From NCBI GenBank assembly GCA_037903475.1, contig JBAJFG010000588.1:62001-126000 (forward strand): a DNA stretch of 64,000 nucleotides, written 5' to 3'. Position numbers and translations under genes: made by a program. Positions 1 through 12,420 of this stretch are shown here, in pieces (the stretch's first letter is position 1; each line of letters begins with the position of its first letter). Under the pieces are notes generated by a model. That model was not told where the DNA came from, did no database searches, and worked only from the letters and a program-made list of their open reading frames with translations. This DNA is from Ancylostoma caninum (taxonomy: Eukaryota; Nematoda; Chromadorea; Rhabditida; Ancylostomatidae).

Positions 1-972
1 TTTTCATGTGATTTCTGAATACACAATAAGCGAAGCCAACTCTTCCATTTTCCGCTATAGTACACTGCTTCGCGAATACAAAAATGGCCGTTATTCTTCT
101 ATAGATGGACACAGTACTTCAGTTATCCCATCTGAATAATAAAGCTCATCCAATTCGGGATCCTCAGAAATAATTGAAATCCGTATAAATTGTTCCATAT
201 CCATTGCGAAGTAGTTCTACCGCTGTCATTTATCTTTTGTGGAGCAGTCCTTTATGGCGGAGTTACTCTCTCCCCGTTTCCCTCAACTCCACTATTACTT
301 ACACTTACATTTATCGTAGTTTATCTTCGAAATCCATGCAAAACGTTGCCGGATGCCTTCCTGGACTAGCCGAAGGAGACCACGGGGGACGTTCTAAGCA
401 GTGAACCCCAAACACTGCAATACTTAACCCTGGATCTCCAACGGAGTGGAACCAGCGATAGGGACAGATTGCAATCTGCCACTCAAACCCCTGAGCCATC
501 CGGGCTACTTTTTATGTTGGAGTTTGTTAGATAACTGCAGCAGTCGTAGGCAGCATACTATATATTTGCAAAACGGGGGTACAGGGCAGGATTCGATCCC
601 CTGACCACCACAACGTCGATCATTCGCTCAACCCACTGAACTATGCGCGCACGCGATGCAACATCGCAAATAGTGTCCAATCTTACTTACACTTACACTT
701 ATCGTAGTTTATCTTAGAAATTTTATCGTAGTTTATCTTAGAAATTTAGGTGAAAAGGGAGTTGGGTGGGGCCACCCCTGTGAAGCCTAAGCCTAAGTCT
801 TAAACCCATTCTTAAGCATAGGGTTAGGCTTATCTACCCTGTCTACTATGGACTAAAATTGTTTTTTTTTTCGCTTTCTCCCAAGCTTGAGTGATTTATA
901 GCTCAATAATACCGGGGCGCCGTAGGGTGGCGGCGGCCGGCGCCCATTTGCAGTCGCTGCCGGACCGGACTG
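1..972 (-). repeat. TIR element with tRNA-like modules, copy 1 (left end outside window)
   Basis: This is the end of a dispersed element also found at 25519, 45355 and 59734. It ends at 972 in the shared terminal inverted repeat (GC-rich, reading CAGTCCGGTCCGGCAG inward from the end) and is followed by TA. Two tRNA-like modules lie inside on the minus strand: one around 449-508, one around 590-655. It has the same orientation as the 59734 copy. The protein-like stretches here are element sequence, not genes. Confidence 0.8.
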
Positions 973-974
973 TA

Positions 975-1140
975 CCTATTTTTTTCATAACTTCGAGTGA
1001 AACGACGGAAACGAGGGTTTTTGGGCACGCTGATTGGATTGGGATTCGTGGTTTCCTCCAAAAAGTTACGTGGAACTATGTATAAGTGCTTAAACGCACT
1101 GTACCTTGAGAAGGGGGGGGGGTCGTCAGTACGGCGAAGA
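975..1140 (+). repeat. dispersed repeat, first of two local copies
   Basis: The stretch from about 975 to 1110 recurs in diverged form at 2440-2590; shared words include GGGCACGCTGATT and ACGTGGAACT. It ends near a run of G at 1117-1126. No coding potential was recognised. Confidence 0.5.
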
Positions 1141-1480
1141 GGACCTACATTTGTCTCACTTGCAGTTAGCTTAAGGGCAGAGGGTCACCTTGTTCTGCCT
1201 GTTGGATTTACCAACATATCCTAGACCTTCTCATTATGTCGATCCCATCCAAGATCAACGGCTTCACATGTCAACTCTGGTTGGCAAACTGTTACAGACC
1301 CCGTCCTGGAAGACGGGTTTATAGACCATTCTGAAACAATTTATGTATACCGTTGGAACCATCGGCCGAGTAGATGCAGGATGTGCTGTTAGCTGAACTA
1401 CGAAAATGAGGTGGACCCTGCCTTTAAGTGGAACTACACGGTTCCAGTCAGAGAAAGAAGCCAAGTAGTGGAGAGGAGTT
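1140..1480 (+). repeat. dispersed repeat with a broken Cys-containing coding fragment, copy 1
   Basis: It is nearly identical in parts to 56300-56720 (shared text around GGCTTCACATGTCAACTC and the following 80 bases). It has an internal deletion just before that block that removes part of the fragment seen in the 56.4 kb copy. The translated part is related to the minus-strand fragment at 16563-16805. The family is not recognised. Confidence 0.55.
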
Positions 1481-2334
1481 ATGCCCACATCTTCTCTATG
1501 GGGATGCTGCGACGTGGCATGGTGGGGACCATAACAATGAAAGGGGGTCCGTCGGTGAGTGAGAGGCGAATCGGCACCGAATTGTGAGAATGTGGTCCAC
1601 GGACGGTCGATGAGCTCAGAGGGCGGGAAAGTTTGTACGGAAAGGAATGATGAAAGTTTTTGCGCGGCGTTCTGACGGATAGTATTTTAAGTTTCAGCAA
1701 GGCCACGGAACAACATTCCCGAAAAGGATTGGCGCATTTTTCCTCATCGTTTATGCTTGACGAATTCAAAGCTTTGCTTGACTCAAATGGGATAGGGAAC
1801 ACACCCTTGCATACGGAGAGAATGTGAGAACAAACTATCAAAGAATGATAGTCACAGCTCGAACAAGCAGGCAAGCGCTGATCAAGGTGAATGCTAGGCG
1901 GGATCTGTCTTGCATCTATATTGGACGTTGTCCGAATTTGATGGACACACTAAATCTCATGGGAACACGGAATTTCCTGCCTATTTCCCGTAGCTAGGGA
2001 GCGAATCCGGCAGTCATGCTACTTTTTCCAACCTTTTTGTGACTATGAGATTAGCTTTTTTTATACTAATGACCTTTCTATAATATGTATCTTCCCTCTG
2101 GTATGAATTTGGTCTGAATCCGGCCCAAAAAAGATCTCCAATTGCGCTGTACCTTGTTTCTCCTCGTTTTATTTTCAGTCAAGACGTTATCAGGTGCGTC
2201 AAGAAAGATAACTGATTTGGCTTCCTCGATCTGTAATCATCTCCAATAAAGAGAACAAATTTTTCTTGAAAAGGATCCACCATTACAGACATCTTTTTCG
2301 AACTGCTCCGCCTGTTTCACGTCACATGGGAATT
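1415..2334 (-). pseudogene. inverted, truncated copy of adenylate kinase unit 1 and its intron
   Basis: Read on the minus strand, this block matches about 41430-42500 inside the multi-domain adenylate kinase gene. It includes the 3' part of exon d (2291-2330), all or most of exon e (about 2153-2230), and the long intron that follows. Homology stops inside exon d near 2330, where the motif CGTCACATGGG is duplicated. Exon e is about 5 bases shorter than in the gene and has a rearranged stretch near 2165. The minus-strand open frame at 1479-1874 and its partner at 41930-42280 are both intron sequence and probably not genes. No other kinase exon is present, so this is a non-functional fragment. 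Confidence 0.75.
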
Positions 2335-2439
2335 GACGGTCGTCACATGGGAATCAGTTGCTGGGGAATTGCGGAGACCTATCAGCTACAAATCTGCTGT
2401 TGCATAGAAATCTCCTAGAGGGGGAAGTGCTGGATCTAC

Positions 2440-2600
2440 CTATTTTTCCCATAACTTCGGGGGGAACGACTGAAACATGGGCACGCTGATTCGATAGGCA
2501 TTCGTGGTTTTCTCTAAAAAGCTACGTGGAACTGTGTACCAGTGTTTTCTGGGGTGCGTTTATAGTTGTGAAAAGCACTGTATGTTGTGAATTAAAGGAG
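2440..2600 (+). repeat. dispersed repeat, second of two local copies
   Basis: Diverged copy of the repeat at 975-1110, starting at CATAACTTCGGGG and running through the ACGTGGAACT block to about 2590. Confidence 0.45.
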
Positions 2601-4130
2601 AAACCCCCAAAGTCGACTATCTGGCAGCTGATCTAGGCAAATTCCACACTAATTCAAGAAAACCCAATTTTTGACGAAGTTGCAAGTAGCGCACACTACT
2701 GCAACAGACCGAGCAAACTTGGGCAATTGAGAATGACAGGTTCAAGACAACTCTTTGTGAGCTTTGTGATCTGCAAGCGCCGTTGCTGCAGGTCTCCCAG
2801 TCTCGGTATTACCCCTGCCCAAAATACAAGCTTTCGCTTTTCCTCGTGAAAACCTCGATGTTGAGGAAGCTACTTTCGCTAGTGAGATGAGCTACGGACC
2901 TGTTGAGGGAATCTTATGAAGAGCACTACGTGTACTTTCAGGAAGTGCAGTTGAAGCAGTTCTAGCTTCATCATTTGTCAACTAGTACTGCGTTAATTTT
3001 GCTGGAACTTCAGCCCCAATCCTATAACCGTCTAGAAGCCCTAGAAGAACGTTCAGACAATGGGAGCTTACGCATTTGAGAGAGGTCTTCAGGGCCAAAA
3101 TGAGGACTTCCTGAGAGGTGCGATTTTTTAGCAATGTTACCTGCTGCAAGGCAGGGCGGGCCCTGAGCATGGGAGCAAGTCGCGTTTGTGGTGAAGATCG
3201 GCTCTTCGCGCCCTTCGCGGCTCTCTGCTTCGAACCCGTGCGCCACGTTACCTCTAGAATACCTACACTCTGAAAAAAAAAACTCTCCCGAGCCAGAGCT
3301 CCGCTTGGCGGACCTCGGACCGTGCGCCACGTTACTCAGCTTCGCCGCGCTTCGCGGATGACAGTGATTTACTGCGAATCTGCTCCATTAATTTTTTTTC
3401 GTAAAATTACTGCGAACAGTTTAGCTATCTTATATGAGCTCCTTTTGTTTTGAACTGCGCGTGCTTATTTTGTTAGCTTTTATGCAGTGCAAATGATGTG
3501 TTATGGAGACATAATCACACGCACTACATCAAAGCTAACAAAATAGATTCTGAAAACGTCATTAGAACTGAAGAGATCGAGGAGGTGGGGGCTCTCTTGG
3601 CCTGTTTTGTCTGTATTCTGTTCACCTGGACCCCAATGTGCTTGCAGTTCAGGCATACTAACCGCGGGCATGCAGTCACAATGCCCTCGACTTTCCGTTA
3701 TCGATGAACTGCTAAATAGTCTCTCCAATAGGTGTGAGGAACCCTCTTTAATCTTCTCCTAACTTTTTTCTGCTTCTGCCTTAATCATTGAGAATTCTAT
3801 TCGAAAATTGAAAAAAATTGTCGTCCCCTCGATGAGTGACCCGGCGACAGACCGACATATTTCATAATATATCCTAACGCTTTATTATAGAGTAGGACTA
3901 GTGCTTCATCATAGATTAGGATTAGGATGGGGATCTGTCCCTAAATAACGAGGAAGTAAATGCTTGTTTAATTCGTGTTTTTTATCCTGGCAAATGGGAT
4001 CATGTATTCACACTCTGGTGAGTTCCGCGTTGAATGGTAGCACTTCGTCCAGTGAGCGCTCTATGCAAGCAAAACGAATGTCCGATTTGAAGATATGGAA
4101 TCACTTATAAGAGGAACCTTCTTATTTCAA
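2601..4130. other. intergenic stretch without a recognisable gene
   Basis: Short open frames here have no recognisable family or splice pattern. A GC-rich patch occurs at 3190-3360 (several CTTCGCG words) and a partly self-complementary stretch at 3475-3540. Nothing else stands out. Confidence 0.4.
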
Positions 4131-4139
4131 TTCAGAAGT

Positions 4140-4430
4140 TCGTAGGATGTAGCATAACCGGGACGATCACGATCGAATTATGGGTCACATTTCCTTAAAA
4201 CCCACTGCAATCTACACTATACTTAATCATTGACTGATCGTTCGCATTAGACGCGAAATGGTTATCGAGAAGACAGCGCTTGATTTTTAGTGTAATTTGC
4301 TTTTGCGATTTATTTTTCAGTTTTCATTGCAATCACATAATCACTACTCTACGACTGAGCACACACATATTCTCTGATTGAGTTCAAGAAGGCACACACA
4401 TGTACATACAGTAGAGCGCAAACCATTTGA
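4140..4430 (+). repeat. conserved CAP-array upstream block, copy A1
   Basis: This block recurs in front of each CAP gene: here, in more diverged form at 6020-6290, at 18225-18480 and at 33140-33420. The shared core contains ATCACGATCGA, a TTCGCATTAGA word and CAATCACATAATCAC. It ends in GAGTTCAAGAAGGCACACACATG, the empty version of the hAT insertion site occupied at 18488. It marks the edge of the segmental duplication; a regulatory role is possible but unproven. Confidence 0.65.
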
Positions 4431-4819
4431 AAAAGTCAGGGTGTGAACCAGTGGTACTCTTCAGAGATACCTGAGAATCTTGGACTCATTAGTTGGCAAG
4501 CGCCTCGGTATCATGAACTGAGAGACATCGTTTGGTGGCCGTTACGAGAGCATACACTGGACATGCATAAATTTGCGCCACCAATACATACCTTCATTGA
4601 ATCAAGAATCTCTTCTGCAACATCCAGCTTTTTGGCAGAGTACTGGATAGGCTCTGTACGCGATTCTCACGGTCTTGTGATAGTTCTGTTCATATAAGTA
4701 TGTTTTATACATGTATTGCGTTATTAAATGTGCTTATGAGGATTTCATCCGAGTAACAATGATCCTGAGAAGCATATTAGTTGATATAGGTGGCGTCCAA
4801 GTTTGATCACATTCTCAAG

Positions 4820-5100
4820 GCACAGATATGTACTGACTCAGCTTGAGACATGTTTTTCTTGACAATCACAGCTAGGTTCAGGCTGAAGAGGAAAAAGCAG
4901 GCCAAGGGTTTGGATCGCGGCTAGTGCTTAATTATGCCTAATGCCCATATCTTTGCGTACGAACAAAAATGTTCCTGAGCAAAAGGCTTTGCAGGTATTG
5001 AAGCACAGCCTCAACTTGAGCAATCGGTAGCAAACATCCGTACCTGCATTAGGTTTATGAAAAACTGACTGAAGAAGTGCTAATCACGTCCTGTTATTTC
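4820..5100 (+). repeat. segmental duplication block shared with 28960-29220
   Basis: Ordered matches to 28960-29220 run from the ACAATCACAGCTA region through the CCTGAGCAAA and GCAGGTATTGA words to the GCATTAGGTT block. The two copies flank a live CAP gene (CAP-1) and a dead one (24.6-28.3 kb). No coding function seen. Confidence 0.6.
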
Positions 5101-6019
5101 TTCTATTTTCTTTGGAAATTTTCTCAGTCAGATGTTTCACCGCTTTTTCATTTTTCTACACCGCTGCAATTTCTTTTTGTGAAATGGTGCACAATTATGT
5201 ATTCTCAAAACTTTTAAAACTGTAACTGTAGATATGACATATGCATACATGGCGGCCTGCGGTAATACAATTTAGAGAAACAAATATTCTCTTGTGATAG
5301 AGAAATCGCAGGTGTATGTAGGTAGAGACGGTGATCAAAGAAGAGCAACCACAGTGCCGCAGTCTTTGGTACCGCCCACACGGCACACCGTAGGAGTTCA
5401 AAGTAGAAGATGGTGTAAAGCAATCCTTTCCAGTTGAAAGTACATCTGAAGCAACATGAAAGCACCTAATTCAACGATCGCAAGATAAATTTCCTCGAGA
5501 ATGCACAGCAAACATCTAGTCGAGGCATCAGCAGCCATCATTTTTTGCATGAGCTTCCTTTACAATTATTTTTTTCCGTAAAATTCGTAACACCAAAAAA
5601 CGAACGCAAAGATGTTCTCTCTTCTTCCGGTCTGTTCTGCAACAGTAAAGACCTATCGGCTAGGCGGTCGCACTGGACAATCTTTCCACATTGAACCACC
5701 ATTTTCCAGTCTCTAAGCAGTCTTTTACCTTCACTCTCACCTGCAGGAACATGTTGCTCGGAACGGAAATAGAATCATCGGTTTTTTTGCTACTTTCTTC
5801 TTGATTAACAACTGGCTTATTTTTGTTGCTAATGTAGAAAGGACTAGATGAAAAATAAAGTGGTAGTTGTTATGTGGCATGGATCCCCTTTTAAATAGTG
5901 CTTATCGCTCAATAATTCATAGCAAATTTTCAGGCGACCACCAAGAAGTGAGCGCAAAATTCGGAACATTCTTGTTCTGAATCAATAAGAATGAAGACCG
6001 CGTGCTTCTATCCAGATGT
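5100..6019. other. non-coding stretch upstream of CAP-1
   Basis: No supported gene. Overlapping minus-strand frames at 5195-5465 lack family features and splice context. Confidence 0.4.
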
Positions 6020-6290
6020 CCGATAAAGGAACTCCGACTACAATTGTAGCGATGGACCGCGTAGTGTTCAAATTATGTGAACTCATAGCTCTGTAACCCA
6101 GTACAATCTCCGTAACCACCATACAAATTGATCGCTCGACGTAGTATTAGACGCAATGTTGTTATCGAGGTAACCATGCTGAAGATCATTCTGTCTTCGT
6201 TGCGATCACATTATCATGTTCCTATGGTTGATCACATACATTCTCCGACTGGTTGGAAGAAAACACACAAATGTGATCACAGTAGAACAC
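6020..6290 (+). repeat. conserved CAP-array upstream block, copy A2
   Basis: Diverged copy of the block at 4140-4430, with a GTATTAGACGCAATGTTGTTATCGAGG stretch matching the TTAGACGCGAAATGG region there and a CACATTATCATG word at the matching place. The two copies lie about 1.9 kb apart, so the block was also duplicated locally. Confidence 0.5.
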
Positions 6291-6822
6291 CATCATCCAG
6301 AATTTCATCCACGGCATTATTGCCCAAGTGGAAACTTTGCGAAATCTCGAAATGTGTTCCCACGTTTAAAACACCAAACGAACTTTCAAAGGATGTGGAA
6401 GAATGTATGCGGATGAACGGTTGCGTAACTAATGCTCCTAGATGGTTTGGAAGTGACAATTCTTCGAAACTGTGGTATGGCTTAGTGTGAAGATTCTCAT
6501 TCCGTGTTTGGTACATGGAGAGATATCTGGACGTTGTGGCGGATTTTAGCGAACAGGGATTCCTACTTAATGAGGTGGAAGATTTACATATAATTCGTGC
6601 ACTTTTGTATCAAAGCGGATTGTTCATGTCCTGGTGTTTAGTGGTGTCCATGGTGGATATACAGCATGCGTGGTAATACCTCATTCACGAGAAGTTTTTC
6701 GCAGAGTGTGAAGGATTATTACCGTTGAAATCCTCTCCAATTCATAAGCAAAATTCATTAAAAAGGGATATGTCGAATTGATTGGTGAGTTTAGGACAAA
6801 AGAACTGCAAATCATGTACGCA

Positions 6823-6828
6823 TATAAA
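6823..6828 (+). promoter_or_regulatory. TATA box of CAP-1
   Basis: TATAAA within GCATATAAAATG, 39 bases before the ATG at 6862. The same motif lies at nearly the same distance in CAP-2 (20422) and CAP-3 (35521), in an otherwise diverging upstream sequence, which supports a real core promoter and a very short 5' leader. Confidence 0.7.
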
Positions 6829-6861
6829 ATGCGGCGAGCTACCTCAAGTTATAGAGCAGCA

Positions 6862-9061
6862 ATGAAATCCTACCTTGTGGTAAGCTTTCCCTTGTGTAGT
6901 TTGATATCGGGAAGAAACCTCTATTTTTCAGATCCTAATTGCCTTCTATGGCGTGGCTCATGCTAATGATGGTGGGTGTTTTATCTTCTTCGAGAATTTC
7001 TCATGACCATATAAGAGTTGGTCCAGTAGTGAATTCCATTATCCGCAAGCAATTACTCGAAACATCTATCCGTCCATTCCCAATTCAATCGAGCACCTTA
7101 TTAAGCGTTCAGACACGGTAAAGAAGTCTCTTTACAAAAGTTCATAGGATTCAAATTAGTTGACTCCATTTCAAAGCGTGGTGAAACAAACAACTCTGTT
7201 ACTGTTGTTTAGTAAAAACTCATTACTAATAATGGTTGATCTAAAATGTACACTTATAGTGAGAGATTGTGACCTAAGCAGTAGCTTAACATTAAATAAA
7301 CGTGCTCAATTTAACGCTCAATCTCTTCGAGATATCAATCGTTTTAAGATGAATACGAAAACTGCACATATAGAAATGAAATGAAAGAAATGGACGACAT
7401 GGACAGGAGGAATTTTGAGGAAACACACAATGGTCGCAGGTGAGTTGTTTGTTTGTTAATGCAAAGTTATTGAATAAAATGAAATTTTACAGATCCTTAG
7501 TTGCGCGAGGTAAAGTCGACGTGAACAATATGACTAGTATGTCTCTAACTGCGTCGAAAATGATGGCGATGGTGGGTTGAAAGTGTTAGATGTTCTGCAA
7601 CTACACTGTAACTATCAAGACGCTGCACTAATTTGGATTAGACCCGCCCGCCGCTTTACCTGCAAGACGAATGTACCCGAAAAAAAACGCTCTTGCATGC
7701 ATCTTCTCTGCGCTTGATGCTGGTGGCAGTGATTTCCTGCGAGTCTCACTGTTCGACTTTGTAGGGCTTATATAGAAGGGAAAAGAACATTGGTCTTCAT
7801 AAATACACCTTTTTTCGTTGAACACAAATTCACGGCACATTTTGCTTCTTAATGTCATGCTAGTATGGTAGGTTGAACACTGGAATTACAAATAAACATA
7901 TATTCGTAGATAATTATACATATACTGTGTAGAATAACGTCCGTAACCTCTCTGAAAATTCGATGTAGCAGCTAAACAGAAGAACTTTGAAATAAGCACA
8001 CTGAATTCCATATTATGGGATGTACCATGATTTCAGAGTGCCATGCATATCTAAAATCAAATGCGGTTTCTTAGAACTTCTCGGTAATGTATTGAATAAA
8101 AAAGGATTTAACAAGTCGAATATTGGAGGGCTGAGAAAACGGAAAACTTTACATTCTGGCTCGAAGAGATGAAGGGCACTAGAATTTTTCGTCTTTTTTT
8201 TACTACTAATATACAGCTCCTGGATGAGCTTCTAAAGTATTCATTAATTAACGAGATTTATTCAATTGATCCATTCTGTTCGCCATTAGACAGATCACAA
8301 AATACGCAGCCTCCTGGATTCGGTGCGCACAGATGTTCAGAAACCAGTAGCAGCACGACACAGAACCATTTTCTGGTATCTTATATCAACTAAGATTCTG
8401 TGTTCCAGGAATACGATTGCAACCTCGAAAACAGCGCCTATGAGTCGGCTATAATATGTTCAAACACATCCAGCTCAACGGATGAGAACCTGTACGTAAT
8501 CGAGGAAGAAGATTTTTATGATCCTGTTGTAGAGGTTGGCAATCGCACTATTCCTTTTTACATCGAAGGGCATTGACAATACACTGTTGCAAATTTTGCA
8601 CATAGTTCAGGCCATCAACTGGTGGTCAAGCGAGGCTTTCGACTATGATCAGAAAAAGGAGAATCTGTACCCCTCGACTGGCAAAATACCTAGCTTCGCA
8701 AATGTTTGTAATTTGTTCCTTTTCCAGCAATATGCTGAGAGTGGAGAGAATTTTCTCATAGAAAAAGTTTCAAATAGTGACTTTATAATATTTTATTAAG
8801 CTGGCCTGGGACACTCATACCAAGGTTGGCTGTGCCGTCGTTAAGTGTGACAACGGAAAAAGAACCCATGTAGTCTGCCGCTATGGACCGAAGTGAGTCC
8901 TAATCTACATTGATATGGACGTTCAACTGTGAGGTTGTATGTGTTGAAATTTCAGAGTACAAAAGGAAGGACAAATTTACAAGACAGGCGAGCCATGCGA
9001 TGATTGCCCCAAAAAAGCAAAGTGTTGGAAAGATGAGGGACTCTGCTACACAAGGCAATGA
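6862..9061 (+). CDS. CAP-1: secreted single-domain CAP (SCP/TAPS, ASP-like) protein
   Basis: Eight exons give 214 residues: 6862-6879, 6932-6971, 7349-7439, 7493-7571, 8409-8534, 8611-8703, 8801-8892, 8956-9061. Phases close throughout and the stop is TGA. Residues 1 to about 18 form a hydrophobic signal peptide. The CAP domain follows: THNGRR at about 45-50, the CAP-type EYDCNLENSA helix from 77, AINWWSSE from 119, and AWDTHTKVGCAVV then HVVCRY in exon 7. The C-terminus is a Cys-rich hinge tail. An NCT glycosylation sequon sits at 24-26. The usual His of the GHYTQ motif is absent; the matching position reads PSFAN, so the classical CAP cavity is altered. Such proteins are abundant in strongylid secretions; the precise role here is unknown. 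The start is fixed by the signal peptide and by the same exon 1 in CAP-2 and CAP-3. Confidence 0.85.
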
Positions 9062-9099
9062 TACAGTCGCAAAACATCGATCGTATTCTTCCGACGAGA

Positions 9100-9105
9100 A
9101 ATAAA
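9100..9105 (+). promoter_or_regulatory. poly(A) signal of CAP-1
   Basis: AATAAA 39 bases after the stop, followed by TCAGTTG. The same AATAAATCA context follows CAP-2 and CAP-3. Confidence 0.75.
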
Positions 9106-9109
9106 TCAG

Positions 9110-11599
9110 TTGCAATGTTGTGCAGGTCTCTTTGATTCATGAACATTTGGGAGCCATTGTTGTTTTTCTTTTCCTTCAGAAGGATACCAGCACATCATTT
9201 CGCCAAGAGTTGTGAAAAAATACAATTGTCACCATTTAAAGGCCAAACGCATTCGGATCACTGCGATAGCAGATTCCATGATTCCAAATGATACTCAGTT
9301 CCTCAGCAGGCATTGTTGTCTCTATTATTCTCGTAGAACGATGCTGTGCAACTCATCAGCAGATGGATATCTAAGAATGCATAAATTATTTACAAGCAGG
9401 CAATTCTACTGAGTTTTCGAAATGGTGTGAGATTTGTTTATATTCTTTGTCTTCATAATCATATCTGTTCATTCATTCATGCGAAAATATCCAACTGAAG
9501 AAACCGTAGAGCATGAGATTGCATTGAATTTGCGATAAAACTAGTGCTATTATTATCTGGCAGACTTGCCAGAACAACTGTCAGCAGATGTTCTACGATA
9601 GCGTGCCAAGAATGCCTCTGAAGTCTCATTACTGTCGCTTGAAGAGTTAGTAGAACGTATAGGAACCTGAGACTGAACTGATAGAACATTTTCACTCTGC
9701 AGTGCAGATAACGGGAGACATAGAACGATTGTAGCAGAGTAGCAGAACGACTATTCATGATTCGCCCCAGCACGAGAACGGCAGAATCGTCAGATATCAG
9801 CTGCGATGAATTAGCAGCAGCAACCAAGCTCGTACATCTTTAATAAGTCGAGAACAAGCTTAGGGCCATCTTCTCCCAGACGCTGTCATCCTCTCCCTAC
9901 TGCTGCCATCCTTCCCGAATTATTGCTAAATGGAGGGAAGCGTACGAAAAAATTGAGGGGAGGATGGCATCAACTGAGAGCAGAATTCGTACTCGACGTA
10001 TTACGCGGTTCGGATTGCGTTCCTGATGCAAATTTATCCGAAAAAGAGAAGTTGTAGAAAATTGTGTGGAGGTGTAGTGAAGTTGTGAGCACTAACTAAT
10101 AATACTGACGTTGTAGCGATGACGATCTGCACAAAAGACATGATAACATCACTGTTGTTACAATGATGGAAAAGTAAGGTTCCCTTCACATTTTTTGAAT
10201 TAATTCATTCTTCGCATATGATAATGTACCAGACTCAGAAGAATAGTATCATGTCATGGCACGATCCCCGCGACAACGAATCCTTGCACCATTGATGACC
10301 TTTTCGTTTTGTAATAGTTTTGGCGGAAATTTCATCGTGACAAGGTTCTGTTAGAGTCCTGACCGAATCGAATACAATTTTAACGTTTATTCGAATATTC
10401 AACTATTCGAAAACTCGAGATTTCCGAAAAATTAAAGAAAAGTTGAATATTCAAAACATTGCTAGCGCTACAACATTTGATTGCTGAAATACTCAAAACT
10501 CGATGGGTTCGCATCGTTTGAAAATTGAGACCCCAAGTTTGCACGAAAAGTCGATTATTCAAGAATTCGTGAAACAAGTATCGAATATTTCGAGTACTTG
10601 TGCTACGCAATCGTTTGTTATTCGAGTACCATTTCATTGCTGATGATTCGATTAGAACAGTGGTGCAATTGTTCAGTTGTATAGAAAATGTTTCCAACAA
10701 CCTGCACTTATCTTTGTCCGTATTCGCATGTCTCCAAAATCTTGGGCCTCATAGCTGCACTTTTGCGATTTATGCCCTTAGCGACGGAGATCTTCCTGGC
10801 TGAATCAATGTGTAGACACTTCAACAACCAGCAGTTTTTAGCATTATATATTCCTAGTTGTTCAAAGTTTTCTATTTGCTCGGCATTCTACACTATATTC
10901 AGCCTGTTTCCATGTTGCAACATTCGTGGTCTTTTCTATGACATATTGGTTATAATTTTGAGCTTTTCACAAAATTTTGGGATCTTCTTATCACTTGTCT
11001 TGTTCAAAAAGCAATCTAGTTCTAGATGTTTTTCTCCTACTATAGGCTTGAACGCAACAGATAAGCCTGTAACTTAGACCGTGCTAGAAAGAAGAACTTG
11101 TGTCAAATGAAGTCACAAGTAGTGTTTTGCTGATGTCACTGACGTTTCTTGAAGAAGTCCAGAAGCTTTTTCATGGATACGGAAACCGAAGTAGTACCCA
11201 ACATTGTTCATACACTTTCCTGAAATTTGGAAATTTGAATATTCAGGATTGTTCTGTCTCTGAGCTTCATACGGCAAGCCTTCTTCAATTGAACGATGAA
11301 GTCCCTTCAGTTAGTTTATTTGTAAGCTTTCGGCGTTAACGCCTTCCTCGGACCTTAATAATGAATAACGCAACCTCATCTAAAGCTTACAAAAATACAA
11401 AAAAAAATGCAATCAAACACCAACAATACCAGAGAGCAAGTGATTTTAAGTCTTCCGACTGCGTCAGCTACGCGGTGATTGTTATCATACGCATCGAAAA
11501 ACTGAGGACACAATTCTATGGACACGAGCTAACATGTAAAGCAAGCGGCCTCACCCCTACGGTCTTAATTACACAATGAAGTAACTACGCGATTGGCAA
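9110..11599. other. intergenic stretch, AT-rich, with TTCGAATA-rich patch
   Basis: No gene recognised. At 10370-10640 the sequence is rich in TTCGAATA-like short palindromes, a pattern that recurs at 39430-39590. Open frames at 9477-9827 and 10688-11077 have no family features I can name. Confidence 0.4.
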
Positions 11600-11620
11600 T
11601 CAACCCACTTATACTTTCGC

Positions 11621-11957
11621 TTACGAGATCAACCTTAACACCTCCCTTAATTCCTCTTTGTTGTTAATCTCTGGATTGTGTCTCCTTATTTCCAACGCCT
11701 CCATAACTTTTCGTTCTAAAGTTCGAGTGAGATGTCGATGGAGGAAGGTGACTATGAAATTGGGAGCTTGCTCATGCGTATGTTTCAATGTGCGGTGTCT
11801 CGAGAAACTCTCCGACGGATAGGAGGAGGGATACGACAATGCTCGACGATGCTCATCCAGTCGTTTTCGTAGGGGTCTCATCGTCTCACCCACATAATTT
11901 TCTCCACAGCCATTGCACCTTATAAGGTAAACCGTGCCACTTAGCTGGCAAATCTGT
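11621..11957 (-). mobile_element. Penelope-like element remnant: GIY-YIG endonuclease domain
   Basis: The minus strand encodes a C-terminal fragment with the motifs GTVYLIRCNGCGENYVGET and RPLRKRLDEH, then a basic tail to a stop. This pattern (two Cys flanking the VY-I-C...YVGET core, R..R..EH helix) is that of the GIY-YIG endonuclease at the C-terminus of Penelope-like retroelements. No reverse transcriptase domain was found next to it in this window, so this is a 5'-truncated copy. The family is known; activity is not expected. Confidence 0.75.
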
Positions 11958-11989
11958 GCTTGTATGGGTCAGAGAAGGGGCTATGAAAT

Positions 11990-12420
11990 GAAGATGATAA
12001 TCTAGACGGATTCTTGACGCGCCCGGACTCGGATGCATACATCTAGTGTAAATTGACCTCAATGACGCAATTCTATCGCTGCAATTTTTTACCAGTACAT
12101 GTGTACACCCAAGAGGATAAGTGACGAAGATTCCGTTCTGAAACAAAGGCAATACTACAAAAGCTGTAATACAACTATAATCATACGCAGTCTTCTCTTG
12201 GTTAGAATTCTGTTATGGAATAACCTGATCGTTGCGCTGCTCATTTTCAAATTCTCCTCTCATCGCATAGTCATTTACACAAGCAATTACAATCTACTTA
12301 ACTAAGATAACGCAAGTGGACACAATCTAACATGAGAGTGCAGCTTTTTAACGCCATTATCTGGCTTATCATCGATGGCTATAAGCCCTTCTGGTCCCAC
12401 TGTAATCGTACTGCACTTCC
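11990..12420 (+). repeat. dispersed repeat related to 14650-14740, 16085-16230, 17385-17640 and 30600-30720
   Basis: Shared blocks include CTAGTGTAAAYTG with its upstream GGCTATG..AATAAAGATGAT region (14650-14740), the CAATTTTTTAC to AAAGGCAAT segment (16085-16170), GCTCATTTTC (17385-17430), and the ATCTGGCTT/TATAAGC segment (17590-17640, 30660-30720). The element is broken into pieces elsewhere by other insertions. Its class is not recognised. Confidence 0.5.

Noticed and set aside
1479..1874. 131-codon minus-strand frame with a close partner at 41930-42280
   Set aside because: The partner lies inside an intron of the kinase gene, and the similarity comes from the duplicated intron; no domain or start context.
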